In this document: positions 23,751-32,370 of the stretch, piece after piece | How the letters are laid out: each line of letters opens with the position of its first letter | How positions within the stretch are numbered: position 1 is the first letter of the stretch | NCBI RefSeq assembly: GCF_025993755.1 | Contig: NZ_JAMQHN010000006.1 | Coordinates: 1-44,425, forward strand | Direction: 5' to 3' | Source of the DNA: Thermomonas sp. | Lineage (GTDB): Bacteria > Pseudomonadota > Gammaproteobacteria > Xanthomonadales > Xanthomonadaceae | DNA length: 44,425 nucleotides | Position numbers and translations under genes: made by a program | The notes under the pieces: model-generated | Databases searched by the model: none | What the model saw: only the letters and a program-made list of their open reading frames with translations | Told to the model about the DNA's origin: nothing

Positions 23751-23777
23751 GGCAACGCCAATCAACCCGGCATTGCC
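23751..23777. terminator. Imperfect palindrome between convergent genes, copy B of the dispersed element
   Basis: GGCAACGCC (23751-23759), a 9-base loop and GGCATTGCC (23769-23777) form a stem with a single C-A mismatch. It lies 4 bp after the emrB stop and 6 bp from the DUF817 stop on the other strand. Read on this strand it matches the minus strand of 3668-3694 at 24 of 27 positions, loop included. Likely a bidirectional terminator or REP-like element. Confidence 0.6.
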
Positions 23778-23783
23778 GGGAGC

Positions 23784-24671
23784 TCAATCCTCCGGCACGT
23801 GGATGCTCGCCTTCACGTGCTTGAGTCCGGCCACGATGGTGAAGGTCATGATCACCAGCAGCGACCATGAGCTCCACTTGCCGATGTGGACGCGCGACCA
23901 CGCGCCCATCTGGTTGGGGTAACGCCAGATGCCGTGGAAGGTGCTGAAATTCTCCGCCAGCCACAGGGAGAACCCGATCAGCACGAACGCCAGCAGCAGC
24001 GGCATGCGACGGTCGCGGTCGCGCGGCCGGAACACCACGGTGGCGCGCGCATACAGTCCCAACACCAGCGCCGCGATGTACCAGCGGTAGTCGCCGATGT
24101 AATGATGGGTGAAGAAGTTGGCATAGATCAGCAGCGCCGCGCCGACCGCCATCCAGTACGGCGGATGGTGGCGGATACGCACGTCGAGCAGACGCCACGC
24201 CTGGATGATGTAGCTGCCCACCGCCGCGTACATGAAGCCGGAAAACAGCGGCACGCCGAGCAGCTTGGTGTAGCCGAAATCCGGGTAGCTCCACATCCCG
24301 ATCCGGGTCTTGTACGCCTCCAGCACGAAGCCGACGACGTGGAACAGGCAGATCGCCCGGAATTCGTCCCGGCTTTCCAGCTTCGCCCGCAGCATCCAGC
24401 CCTGCACCAGCAGCGCCCACAGCAGCAAGACATCGTAGCGCGGCAAGCCGAACAACCCGGCGCGCGGCATCGCGAACACCGCGACGAAAAACAGCCCGGC
24501 GAACAGGCAGGCACGTGCCTCCTTCAGCCCGAACCACAGCAATTCCCGAAGCGGCCGCGGCAGCCAGCGCAGCGTCGAATCGCGCGGCTCCAGCAGCCAC
24601 GCATCCAGCATTCCCAGCCAGGTTCCGGGACCACGCCAGCGCGGGCGCGTCGACTCCAGCGCGGTGCTCAC
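23784..24671 (-). CDS. DUF817 family integral membrane protein
   Basis: This 295-residue protein has about eight or nine hydrophobic helices. It contains the aromatic segments GMWSYPDFGYTKLLGVPLFSGFMYAAVGSYI, FFTHHYIGDYRWY and STFHGIWRYPNQMGAW that typify DUF817. No function is established for this family. It starts with GTG, and its start overlaps the radA stop by 4 bp (GTGA), so it is translated from the radA message. The histidine- and aromatic-rich loops may face a cofactor or substrate, but that is conjecture. Confidence 0.88.
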   Translation of the reverse strand: MSTALESTRPRWRGPGTWLGMLDAWLLEPRDSTLRWLPRPLRELLWFGLKEARACLFAGLFFVAVFAMPRAGLFGLPRYDVLLLWALLVQGWMLRAKLESRDEFRAICLFHVVGFVLEAYKTRIGMWSYPDFGYTKLLGVPLFSGFMYAAVGSYIIQAWRLLDVRIRHHPPYWMAVGAALLIYANFFTHHYIGDYRWYIAALVLGLYARATVVFRPRDRDRRMPLLLAFVLIGFSLWLAENFSTFHGIWRYPNQMGAWSRVHIGKWSSWSLLVIMTFTIVAGLKHVKASIHVPED

Positions 24672-26056
24672 GCCTGTTCCAGCGCCTGCGACAGGCGCTC
24701 GACGCCGATCACTTCCATGCCTTTGTAGCCGCCCGATTTCGGGGCGTTCGCTTTCGGCACGATGGCGCGCCTAAACCCGTGGGTGGCGGCTTCCTTCAGC
24801 CGCTCCTCGCCGTTGGGCACCGGGCGGATCTCACCGGACAGGCCGACCTCGCCGAACGCCACGGTCTTCTCCGGCAGCGGGCGGTCACGCAGCGAGGACA
24901 GCACCGCCAGCAGCACCGGCAGATCGGCCGCGGTTTCCTGCACGCGGATGCCGCCGACCACGTTCACGAACACGTCCTGGTCGCCGACCATCACCCCGCC
25001 GTGGCGATGCAGCACCGCCAGCAGCATCGCAAGACGATTGCCTTCCAGCCCCACCACCACGCGGCGTGGGTTGGACAGCGGCGAAGCGTCCACCAGAGCC
25101 TGCACTTCCACCAGCAGCGGGCGGGTTCCCTCGCGCGTCACCATCACGCAGCTGCCCGGCTGCGGCCCGCCGCTGCCGGACAGGAAGATGGCCGAAGGAT
25201 TGGAGACCTCGCGCAGGCCGCGGTCGGACATCGCGAACACGCCCAGTTCGTTGACCGCGCCGAAGCGGTTCTTGAACGCGCGCAGCACGCGGAAACGGCT
25301 GCCGGAATCGCCCTCGAAATACAGCACCGCATCGACCATGTGTTCCAGCACGCGCGGACCGGCGATGCCGCCCTCCTTCGTCACATGGCCGACGAGGAAG
25401 ACCGCCGTGCCGGTTTCCTTGGCGTAGCGCACCAGCCGCGCCGCCGCCTCGCGCACCTGCGACACCGAGCCCGGCGCGGCGGTCAGGGTTTCCGTCCACA
25501 GGGTCTGGATCGAATCGGCGATCAGCAGGCGCGGCCGCGCCTTGACCGCATGCTCGAGGATGCGCTCCACGCAGGTTTCCGCCAGCGCCTGCAAGCCCTC
25601 CAGCGGCAGCCCGAGCCGCTGCGCCCGTCCGGCCACCTGCGCCAGCGATTCCTCGCCCGTCACGTACAGCCCCGGCAGCGCCGGCGCCATCTGCGCCAGC
25701 GCCTGCAGCAGCAGCGTCGATTTGCCGATGCCGGGATCGCCGCCCACCAGCACCACCGCACCTTCGGCCAATCCTCCGCCGAGTACGCGGTCGAACTCGC
25801 CGATGCCGGTCGATGCGCGGGCCTGCTCGTCGGTTTGCACCTGCGCCAGCGGCGTCACCTTCGGCGCATCCACCTTGCCCGCCCAGCCGCTGCGCCGCGA
25901 CGCCGGCGATTTGGCCTGTGCGGCCGTTTCCAGCGCGATTTCGGACAGCGTATTCCACGCCCCGCAGGCCTCGCACTGGCCCTGCCACTTGGCGTAATCG
26001 GCCCCGCATTCGCTGCAGACGTAGGCGGTTCTGGCTTTGGAAGCGGGTTTGGCCAT
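24668..26056 (-). CDS. radA: DNA repair protein RadA (Sms), branch-migration helicase
   Basis: This 462-residue RadA has an N-terminal zinc finger (C14/C17, C28/C31 in CSECGADYAKWQGQCEACG) and a RecA-like ATPase with Walker A GGDPGIGKST at 105-114. The RadA-specific KNRFG motif lies in AFKNRFGAVNELGVF, followed by a C-terminal Lon-protease-like domain with DVFVNVVGGIRVQETAADL and GEVGLSGEIRP. RadA helps process recombination intermediates and restart forks. Length is normal. A TACTAT -10-like sequence lies about 30 bp upstream on the minus strand. Confidence 0.97.
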   Translation of the reverse strand: MAKPASKARTAYVCSECGADYAKWQGQCEACGAWNTLSEIALETAAQAKSPASRRSGWAGKVDAPKVTPLAQVQTDEQARASTGIGEFDRVLGGGLAEGAVVLVGGDPGIGKSTLLLQALAQMAPALPGLYVTGEESLAQVAGRAQRLGLPLEGLQALAETCVERILEHAVKARPRLLIADSIQTLWTETLTAAPGSVSQVREAAARLVRYAKETGTAVFLVGHVTKEGGIAGPRVLEHMVDAVLYFEGDSGSRFRVLRAFKNRFGAVNELGVFAMSDRGLREVSNPSAIFLSGSGGPQPGSCVMVTREGTRPLLVEVQALVDASPLSNPRRVVVGLEGNRLAMLLAVLHRHGGVMVGDQDVFVNVVGGIRVQETAADLPVLLAVLSSLRDRPLPEKTVAFGEVGLSGEIRPVPNGEERLKEAATHGFRRAIVPKANAPKSGGYKGMEVIGVERLSQALEQA

Positions 26057-26083
26057 GGCGGCAACCGGAATCAGGATGCGCCC

Positions 26084-26089
26084 ATAGTA
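26084..26089 (-). promoter_or_regulatory. Possible -10 element of radA
   Basis: Minus strand TACTAT, 28 bp before the radA ATG. No convincing -35 element at the right distance. Confidence 0.3.
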
Positions 26090-26137
26090 ATTGCCCGCCG
26101 TCGCAGCCGCCGCGACGCGCGCAAGACGGGCGCCGGA

Positions 26138-26728
26138 TCAAGCCACCGTCTGGTAGTGGCGCACCACCCAGGTCAGTTCATAGGCGATGGCCAACCAGGC
26201 GAATGCGACGTGGAAACGAAGGCTTCGGCTGCGCATCGCCACCAGGCACAGGGCGACGAACGCTGCGTTGCGGGCGAAATATTCCCAGCCGAGACTGGCG
26301 AAATACGCCTGCCCCTTGATCAGGGTGTCGCCGAAGTCCAGCACGAAGATCGCCGCCAGAAAGCCGAAGAACCACGCCCGGCGCGACAGGAAATAGTCGC
26401 GATAATCGCTGTAGTCGTCCATGTTGTCTGGGAACAGCAGGGTACAGGCGAGGAAATACAGCGTGATATAGAGAATGATGAAGAGGTAGTACTCAAAATT
26501 CCACGCGTCGATGGACGCAAGGCGGAATTCCCACCACCAGAACTGCACGAGGGTGACGAACACGAACAGCACCCAGACCAGATGCACGCCATAGACCGGC
26601 TTGGCGCGTGGATGCTGGATGATGCGGGCAATGCCGGTAAGCAAACGGGTCAGGCCCAGACCCACGACCAGCGAGATCAGGACCCGGATATGCGAAAACA
26701 GCTCTGCATTCGATGGCACGACCTGCAT
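26138..26728 (-). CDS. Six-helix membrane protein, function unknown
   Basis: This 196-residue protein has about six transmembrane helices: around IRVLISLVVGLGLTRLLTGI, LVWVLFVFVTLVQFWWWEF, YYLFIILYITLYFLACTLLF, AWFFGFLAAIFVLDFGD, FARNAAFVALCLVA and FHVAFAWLAIAYELTWVV. The central loop FPDNMDDYSDYRDYFLSRR is strongly charged. I do not recognise a named family with certainty. The ATG at 26728 is preferred to a TTG at 26749 because an AGGG lies at a workable distance. It has no operon partner: radA follows in the same direction but after an 80-bp gap with its own promoter-like sequence. Confidence 0.75.
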   Translation of the reverse strand: MQVVPSNAELFSHIRVLISLVVGLGLTRLLTGIARIIQHPRAKPVYGVHLVWVLFVFVTLVQFWWWEFRLASIDAWNFEYYLFIILYITLYFLACTLLFPDNMDDYSDYRDYFLSRRAWFFGFLAAIFVLDFGDTLIKGQAYFASLGWEYFARNAAFVALCLVAMRSRSLRFHVAFAWLAIAYELTWVVRHYQTVA

Positions 26729-26812
26729 GGAAGAGCCCTGACCTTGCAACCGTCGCCATCATAGCCGCAGGCGCAGCCCGCACCGGCAAGGCTGTGAACA
26801 CTCCTCGCCGGG

Positions 26813-26840
26813 TTGACCCCATTCGCCACCTTGGTACGTT
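26813..26840 (+). promoter_or_regulatory. Possible promoter of the VIT-domain protein gene
   Basis: TTGACC (26813-26818), 16-bp spacer, TACGTT (26835-26840). The -35 is good and the -10 is poor. It lies 54 bp upstream of the start codon, between divergent genes. Confidence 0.35.
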
Positions 26841-26893
26841 GACCCGGGACAAGGCCTTCACCGTCCACCACGACTCCTTCACCGAGACCTTCG

Positions 26894-29821
26894 ATGAGAA
26901 CCCTGCCCGCGCTGTCCTCGCTCGCCCTCGCCCTCGCCGCCGCCCTCGTGCCCAACCGCGCCGGTGCCGAGTCTCCGCAGATCCGCGTCGATGGCGACGT
27001 GCTGACGCGCGCAACCGGGCTGGAATGGACGGTGGACGGGCCGTTCGCGCTGCGCCGGATCGAACTGGTGGTGCGCAATCCGCACGATCGCCCGCTGGAA
27101 GCCACGGTGCGCCTGCCGCTGGCGGCCAATGAGCGCCTGCGCGGCTATGCGCTCGACGTCGATGGCCGCCTGCGCGACGCGGTGCCGGTGGAGCGCGTGC
27201 AGGCCCGCGTGGCGTTCGAGGAAACCGAACGTCGACAGGTCGATCCGGCGCTGGCGGAAAAGGAAGCCGGCAACAGCTACCGCATCCGGGTGTTTCCGGT
27301 GCCGGCCCACGGCGAGCGCCGGGTACGGATCGAGGTGGCCAGCCTCGGCCAGCGCCGCGCCTGCGGTTGGGAACACGCGCTCGACGACGGCCTGCCCGCG
27401 GGCAGCACGCTGCAGGCCAGCATCAGCGTGCGCGGCCCGCTGGCCCACGGCGGCGATGCCGGCCTGGGCTGGGCCACCAGCGGCGAACGACTGACGTCCC
27501 GATGGGATGCCGGCAGCTCACGCTCCACTCGCAGCCTGTGCCTGCAGGCGCCGGACGGCGACGCGGGATTCACCGCACGCTTCGACGACGGCCTGCGGAT
27601 GCGCTGGCTGGAAGTGCCGGTGCCACCGCAGCCCGTGCGCGCAGCGACGACATTCCCGGCACGTCTTGAAATCGTCTGGGACGCCTCCTGGAGCACTCTC
27701 GGCAAGGATCGTCGCGCCGAACTGGAGCTGCTTTCGAACTATCTGCGTGGTCACGCGGTGGAGATCCAGCTCACGGTGCTGCGCGAAACCCTGCAGCGCA
27801 GCCAGATCCGCCTCGCCTCGCAGGCGGACATCGACGCGCTGATCGCGCGGCTGGCCGCCGAAACGCCCGACGGTGCGACCGCGCTGGCCGACTGGGACGC
27901 CAGCGGTCGGGTCGACCGCGTGCTTCTGTTCAGCGATGCGGTCAACACCTTGCCCGGCCGGATGGCGCCCGCTGCCAGCATGCCGGTGTTCGTGATCGCG
28001 CGCGGCGTCGGCGATCCCGCGCTGGCGCGCTGGCTGACCCGATCCGGCGGTCAGGTACTGGATCTGGCGACGATCACACCCGCCGATGCGGTGGGCGCGC
28101 TGACCCGCACGCCGGCGCTGGAAGCCCGACTGGGCGTGCTGGATGGCGACTGGCACATGGAAAGCATCGCCACCGACAGCGGCGCGCTGCGCGGCTGCCA
28201 TGTCTCCCCGGATCCGGATGCGACGCCGCGCCTGCCAGTCGCCCACGCCACGGCGACCGGCGCCGCGATCCGCCGCCACAGTGCCAGCGAACTGCGCGCC
28301 TCGGAGCTGGCCGCATTCTGGTGCGCCGTCTGGCAGGCCGAGGATCTGGAGGCCCAGCCGCAAAGCAACGCCGCGCGATTGGCCGAATTGGGCCAGCGCT
28401 TCGGCGTGCCCAATCGCGAGACCAGCCTGCTGGTGCTGGAACGCGACGACGATTACGTCCGCTACGGCATCCTGCCCTCGCAGGCCGACGCCGATCTGTA
28501 CGCGCGGGTGCTGGCCCGCCGCGCCGAGCGGGAAAACGAGAAGGCGCAGGACTGGGCCGCCAACGCGCGCGCGATCGCGCAGGGCTGGCAGCAGCGCATC
28601 GAATGGTGGAACACGTCCTTCCCGAAGGGCGCACCGCCGCGCCAACCCAAGGTGGGAGGCGGCGACGCGCGGGAGGAGGCTTCGGATTCCGCCGCAGCCA
28701 CGATGGCCTCGCCCTCGCCGGCACCGATGGAAGCCCCGTTGGCGGAATCCTCGGCGCCACCACCACCGCCACCACCGTCGGCAGCGCGCATCGATTCCTC
28801 TGCAGTGCTCGGCTCGGTCGCACTGATGGCGCCGGGAACGGTTGTACCTGCCAATCAACCCGCCATCAGCATGCAATTGCAGGCGGTGGCGATGGATTCG
28901 CCCTATGTCGCCGAGCTGGGCACCGCGCAAAGCGCCGCCGCGCTCTACCAGCGCTACCTCGACCTGCGCGCGCAGTACGGCCAGAGCCCGGCCTTTCACT
29001 TCGACGTGGCCCAGCGCCTGTTCGAGCTGGGCGATCGCACGCTGGGCTGGCGGGTGCTGAGCAACATCGTCGAACTGATGCCGACCCAGCAGGCGGCGCT
29101 GCGGCTGGTCGCCTACCGGCTGCAGCAGGCCGGCATGACGCAGGAAGCCATCGTGCTGCTGCGCCGGATTCGCGACATCGCGCCGGACGAACCGCAGTCG
29201 TTCCGCGATCTGGCGCTGGCGTTGGCGACGCCGGCCACCTGCCGCGAAGCGCTGGACCTGTTCCAGCACGTGGTCGATTCGCCGTGGAATTCGCGTTTTG
29301 CCGACATCGGCCTGATTGCCCTGGCCGAGCGCAACGACCTGCACAGCCGCTGCCCCGGCGCGGCGCTGCGCGACGCCGGCGAGGACACCGCGCTGGCGCT
29401 GCCGGTGGGCCTGCGCGTGACGCTGCGCTGGGATCTCAACGACACCGACATCGACCTGCACGTGACCGACCCGAACGGCGAAGAGGTCTATTACGCCCAC
29501 CGCAGCAGCTACCAGGGCGGCGCGCTGTCGCGCGACTTCACCGGCGGCTACGGGCCCGAGGAGTTCATCCTGCGCGATCCCAAGCCAGGCGACTACACGG
29601 TGTCGGTGGTGTACTTCGGCAGTCGCCTCGCCCAGATGGCGCGCGGCGCGACCATCAACGTGGCCCTGCAGACCGGCTTCGGCACCCCCGGGCTGCGCCA
29701 GCAGTCGATCAACATGCGCCTGCTGGAACGCACCGGCAACGTGCGGGTCGGACGCTTCCGCGTCGCCGGCAACGGCCAGCTGCAGGTGGCGCCGGCAGCG
29801 GATTCAGGGCCGGATCGGTGA
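26894..29821 (+). CDS. Secreted VIT / von Willebrand A-like / DUF2135 protein
   Basis: The 975-residue protein has a signal peptide (about 1-25, ending GAGAES-like). A VIT domain at about 28-152 includes ETERRQVDPALAEKEAGNSYRIRVFPV. A vWA-like region at about 255-400 has an intact MIDAS start DASWS at 263-267 and a later LLFSDAV strand. There is then a low-complexity proline-rich linker (about 600-635), a helical TPR-like part (about 655-800) and a C-terminal DUF2135 domain from about 841 (RWDLNDTDIDLHVTDPNGEE). Such proteins are periplasmic or surface-exposed and thought to mediate metal-dependent protein contacts. The target is unknown. The gene stands alone, divergent from the six-helix protein. 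Confidence 0.9.
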   Translation: MRTLPALSSLALALAAALVPNRAGAESPQIRVDGDVLTRATGLEWTVDGPFALRRIELVVRNPHDRPLEATVRLPLAANERLRGYALDVDGRLRDAVPVERVQARVAFEETERRQVDPALAEKEAGNSYRIRVFPVPAHGERRVRIEVASLGQRRACGWEHALDDGLPAGSTLQASISVRGPLAHGGDAGLGWATSGERLTSRWDAGSSRSTRSLCLQAPDGDAGFTARFDDGLRMRWLEVPVPPQPVRAATTFPARLEIVWDASWSTLGKDRRAELELLSNYLRGHAVEIQLTVLRETLQRSQIRLASQADIDALIARLAAETPDGATALADWDASGRVDRVLLFSDAVNTLPGRMAPAASMPVFVIARGVGDPALARWLTRSGGQVLDLATITPADAVGALTRTPALEARLGVLDGDWHMESIATDSGALRGCHVSPDPDATPRLPVAHATATGAAIRRHSASELRASELAAFWCAVWQAEDLEAQPQSNAARLAELGQRFGVPNRETSLLVLERDDDYVRYGILPSQADADLYARVLARRAERENEKAQDWAANARAIAQGWQQRIEWWNTSFPKGAPPRQPKVGGGDAREEASDSAAATMASPSPAPMEAPLAESSAPPPPPPPSAARIDSSAVLGSVALMAPGTVVPANQPAISMQLQAVAMDSPYVAELGTAQSAAALYQRYLDLRAQYGQSPAFHFDVAQRLFELGDRTLGWRVLSNIVELMPTQQAALRLVAYRLQQAGMTQEAIVLLRRIRDIAPDEPQSFRDLALALATPATCREALDLFQHVVDSPWNSRFADIGLIALAERNDLHSRCPGAALRDAGEDTALALPVGLRVTLRWDLNDTDIDLHVTDPNGEEVYYAHRSSYQGGALSRDFTGGYGPEEFILRDPKPGDYTVSVVYFGSRLAQMARGATINVALQTGFGTPGLRQQSINMRLLERTGNVRVGRFRVAGNGQLQVAPAADSGPDR

Positions 29822-29862
29822 TGAAACCAGCCGCATCGTTCGATGCGCCGCGGCCATCGGTC

Positions 29863-29888
29863 GGAAGCCCCGGGAAACCCGGACTTCC
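29863..29888. terminator. Possible terminator hairpin between convergent genes
   Basis: GGAAGCCCCGGG, loop AAA, CCCGGACTTCC. The stem is about 10 bp with one bulge and one mismatch and has no U-run. It lies between the convergent ends of the VIT protein gene (29821) and the peptidase gene (29901), so it could serve both. Confidence 0.4.
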
Positions 29889-29900
29889 GGTGACGCGGCC

Positions 29901-31205
29901 TCACCCGAACGGCTGTTCGATCGACGGGCTCTGCGGGGTGAACCAGCGCCCGCCTTCGGGCGTAGTCACCATGCACTCTTCCAGCCGGACACCAAACTCG
30001 CCCGGGATATAGACGCCGGGTTCGTCGCTCAGGGTCATGTTCGACAGGATCGGCTGCCGGCTGTCGCCCACGGCGTAGTACCACTCGTGCATGTCCATGC
30101 CGATGCCGTGGCCGAGGCGGTGGGTGAAGAACCGATAGCCGGGCCCGTAGCCGCCATCGGCGATGACCTTGCGCGCGGCGGCGTCGATGTCGCCCATCAT
30201 CCCGCCGGTGCGCGCGGCCTCGCGGGCGGCGATCTGCGCCTTCTGCACCAGCGCGAACACGCGCTTCATCTTGTCCGTGGCCTTGCCGAGCACGAAGGTG
30301 CGGGTGATGTCGCTGGTGTAGCCGTGCACCTGGCAGCCGTCGTCGAGGATGACCACCGTGCCTTCGACGATCCGCTGCGGCTCGATCGAACCGTGCGGCT
30401 GCGCGGTGTACTTGCCGACGTTGATGTCGACGGCCCCGCGCACGCCCATGCGTCCGTAGGCCTGCGCCACCAGCGCCTGCACGTCCTGCTGGGTCATGCC
30501 CGGCTGCAGCGCCTGCCAGACTGCGCGATAGCAGGCGAGCGTGGCATCGTTGGCGATCTGCAGCAGCGCGATTTCCGCCTCCGACTTCACCGCGCGGCAG
30601 CCGGCCGTCACCGGCGTGGCGTTGGCCAGCTTCAGCTGCGGCGCGGCCTGCGCGATGCCCTCGGCGATGAAGAACGGCACCTTTTCCTCGATGCCCAGCG
30701 TGCCGGTGGCCACGCCCATGCCGCGCAGGGTGTCTGCAATCAGCGCGAACGGGCTTTCGTTCTCCTGCCAGGTGCGCACATCCTTGCCGAAACGGATCTG
30801 CTCCAGCGCTCGGCTGCGTTCGAAATCGGGAGTGATGTAGACCGGATCGCCATGGCGGGCCAGCAGCACGCCGGCGGTGCGCTCGCTGCCCCACCAGTTC
30901 AGATCGACGAAATACTTCAGCGAGGTTCCCGCACCGACGAACAGCGCATCCATCCCCTGTTCGGCCATCAGCCGCTGCGCCTTGGCCAGCCGCGCGCGGT
31001 ATTCGTCGTCGCCGATGGGAACCGCCTTGTCCAGCACCGACGAAAGGGCTGCGATCGAGGGCGGCAGCGCGGAAGTGCCCATTCCGTGTGCCGGCGCCGA
31101 ACCGCGTCCCGATGCCGCAAATCCCAGCCCCAGCGTGGCCGCGCCGGCGGCGGTCATCCCGAGGAAACGGCGCCGATCCGGCGCGCCCGGTACTTCCTTC
31201 GACAT
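29901..31205 (-). CDS. Tat-exported M24-family (Xaa-Pro aminopeptidase-like) metallopeptidase
   Basis: This 434-residue protein has a twin-arginine signal (DRRRFLGMTAAGAATLGLG, residues 10-28), so it is exported folded. The pita-bread fold ligands of M24 peptidases are all present: the two aspartates of ILDDGCQVHGYTSD, the histidine of HRLGHGIGMD, and the glutamates of SDEPGVYI and VRLEECM. It should bind two divalent metals in the periplasm and cleave proline-containing peptides; related creatinase-type chemistry cannot be excluded. GGAGGAAG precedes the ATG. It appears to be monocistronic. Confidence 0.92.
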   Translation of the reverse strand: MSKEVPGAPDRRRFLGMTAAGAATLGLGFAASGRGSAPAHGMGTSALPPSIAALSSVLDKAVPIGDDEYRARLAKAQRLMAEQGMDALFVGAGTSLKYFVDLNWWGSERTAGVLLARHGDPVYITPDFERSRALEQIRFGKDVRTWQENESPFALIADTLRGMGVATGTLGIEEKVPFFIAEGIAQAAPQLKLANATPVTAGCRAVKSEAEIALLQIANDATLACYRAVWQALQPGMTQQDVQALVAQAYGRMGVRGAVDINVGKYTAQPHGSIEPQRIVEGTVVILDDGCQVHGYTSDITRTFVLGKATDKMKRVFALVQKAQIAAREAARTGGMMGDIDAAARKVIADGGYGPGYRFFTHRLGHGIGMDMHEWYYAVGDSRQPILSNMTLSDEPGVYIPGEFGVRLEECMVTTPEGGRWFTPQSPSIEQPFG

Positions 31206-31314
31206 CGACCTTCCTCCGCTGTTGGCGACCCGTGCGCAGCGCCCAGCATGCGGCGGCGGCCCCGATCGCGAACCTGCCGAAGGTCACCTGCCCACGAACG
31301 GCGACGGCACGCGA

Positions 31315-32370
31315 TCAGCGCAGCGCCGCGTTGATCGCCTCCAGCGCCGCATTGCCCGGGCACAGCTCGGCTTCGCCCAGCTGGTTGAACGGCGTCGTCA
31401 CGGTGTTCAGGTGCTGGTGCAGGTCGCGGGGGTCCGGATCGACGTACAGCAGCCCGGTGGCGATCTCGCCCTCGGCCGCCGCGGTGCGCGCGTAGCGGAT
31501 TGCCGCGGTGCGATCGCGCGCATCGTAGGTGGCCGCCAGCTTGCGCAGGCGCAGCACGCTGCCGTCGTGCAGCTCGACGTCCAGCACGCTGCCAGATGCG
31601 TAATCGACCACGATCTCGTCGCGGCAGGGCACGAAGTCCAGGCGGTTGGCGACCTCGTTGTGGTCCCGCACGAATTCGTAGCTCTTGGTGCTGCCGGCGT
31701 GGTTGTTGAACGCCACGCAGGGGCTGATGACGTCGATCAGCGCCGCGCCCGGATGTTGCATCGCGCCCTTGATCAGCGGAACGAGCTGGCGCTTGTCGCC
31801 GGAAAACCCGCGCGCCACGTAGGTCGCGCCGAGCTGCAACGCCATGCCGACCAGGTCGAGCGGCGCGTCGGTATTGACCACGCCCTTCTTCGACACCGAG
31901 CCCTGGTCGGCTGTGGCCGAGAACTGCCCCTTGGTCAGGCCGTACACGCCGTTGTTCTCGACGATGTAGACCATGTTCACGCCGCGTCGCAGCGCGTGTA
32001 CGAACTGGCCGATGCCGATCGAGGCGCTGTCGCCGTCGCCGGACACGCCCAGGTACAGCAGGTCGCGGTTGGCGAGGTTGGCACCGGTGAGCACCGAGGG
32101 CATGCGCCCATGCACGGTATTGAACCCATGCGAGTTGCCGAGGAAATACGTCGGCGTCTTCGAGCTGCAGCCGATGCCGGAGAGCTTGGCGACGCGATGC
32201 GGCTCGATGTCCAGTTCCCAGCAGGCCTGGATGATCGCCGCCGAAATCGAATCGTGCCCGCAACCGGCGCACAGGGTGGAGACGGCGCCCTCGTAGTCGC
32301 GGCGGGTATAACCGACCTTGTTGCGGGTCAGGCTGGGGTGGTGGATCTTGGGCTTGGCGAGGTAGGTCAT
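31315..32370 (-). CDS. korB: 2-oxoacid:ferredoxin oxidoreductase, beta subunit (KorB-like)
   Basis: This 351-residue subunit carries the thiamine diphosphate site: GCGHDSISAAII, IGCSSKTPTYF, then the metal-binding GDGDSASIGIGQFVHALRR and VENNGVYGLTKGQ. It pairs with the alpha subunit to oxidise a 2-oxoacid, most likely 2-oxoglutarate, with CoA and ferredoxin. Its ATG overlaps the alpha-subunit stop by 4 bp. Substrate choice among 2-oxoglutarate, pyruvate and branched-chain 2-oxoacids cannot be fixed from sequence alone. Confidence 0.92.
   Translation of the reverse strand: MTYLAKPKIHHPSLTRNKVGYTRRDYEGAVSTLCAGCGHDSISAAIIQACWELDIEPHRVAKLSGIGCSSKTPTYFLGNSHGFNTVHGRMPSVLTGANLANRDLLYLGVSGDGDSASIGIGQFVHALRRGVNMVYIVENNGVYGLTKGQFSATADQGSVSKKGVVNTDAPLDLVGMALQLGATYVARGFSGDKRQLVPLIKGAMQHPGAALIDVISPCVAFNNHAGSTKSYEFVRDHNEVANRLDFVPCRDEIVVDYASGSVLDVELHDGSVLRLRKLAATYDARDRTAAIRYARTAAAEGEIATGLLYVDPDPRDLHQHLNTVTTPFNQLGEAELCPGNAALEAINAALR

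Noticed and set aside
29593-31287. A 564-codon minus-strand frame over the M24 peptidase
   Set aside because: Different frame from the peptidase, which has a Tat signal and all five metal ligands. The alternative frame has none.
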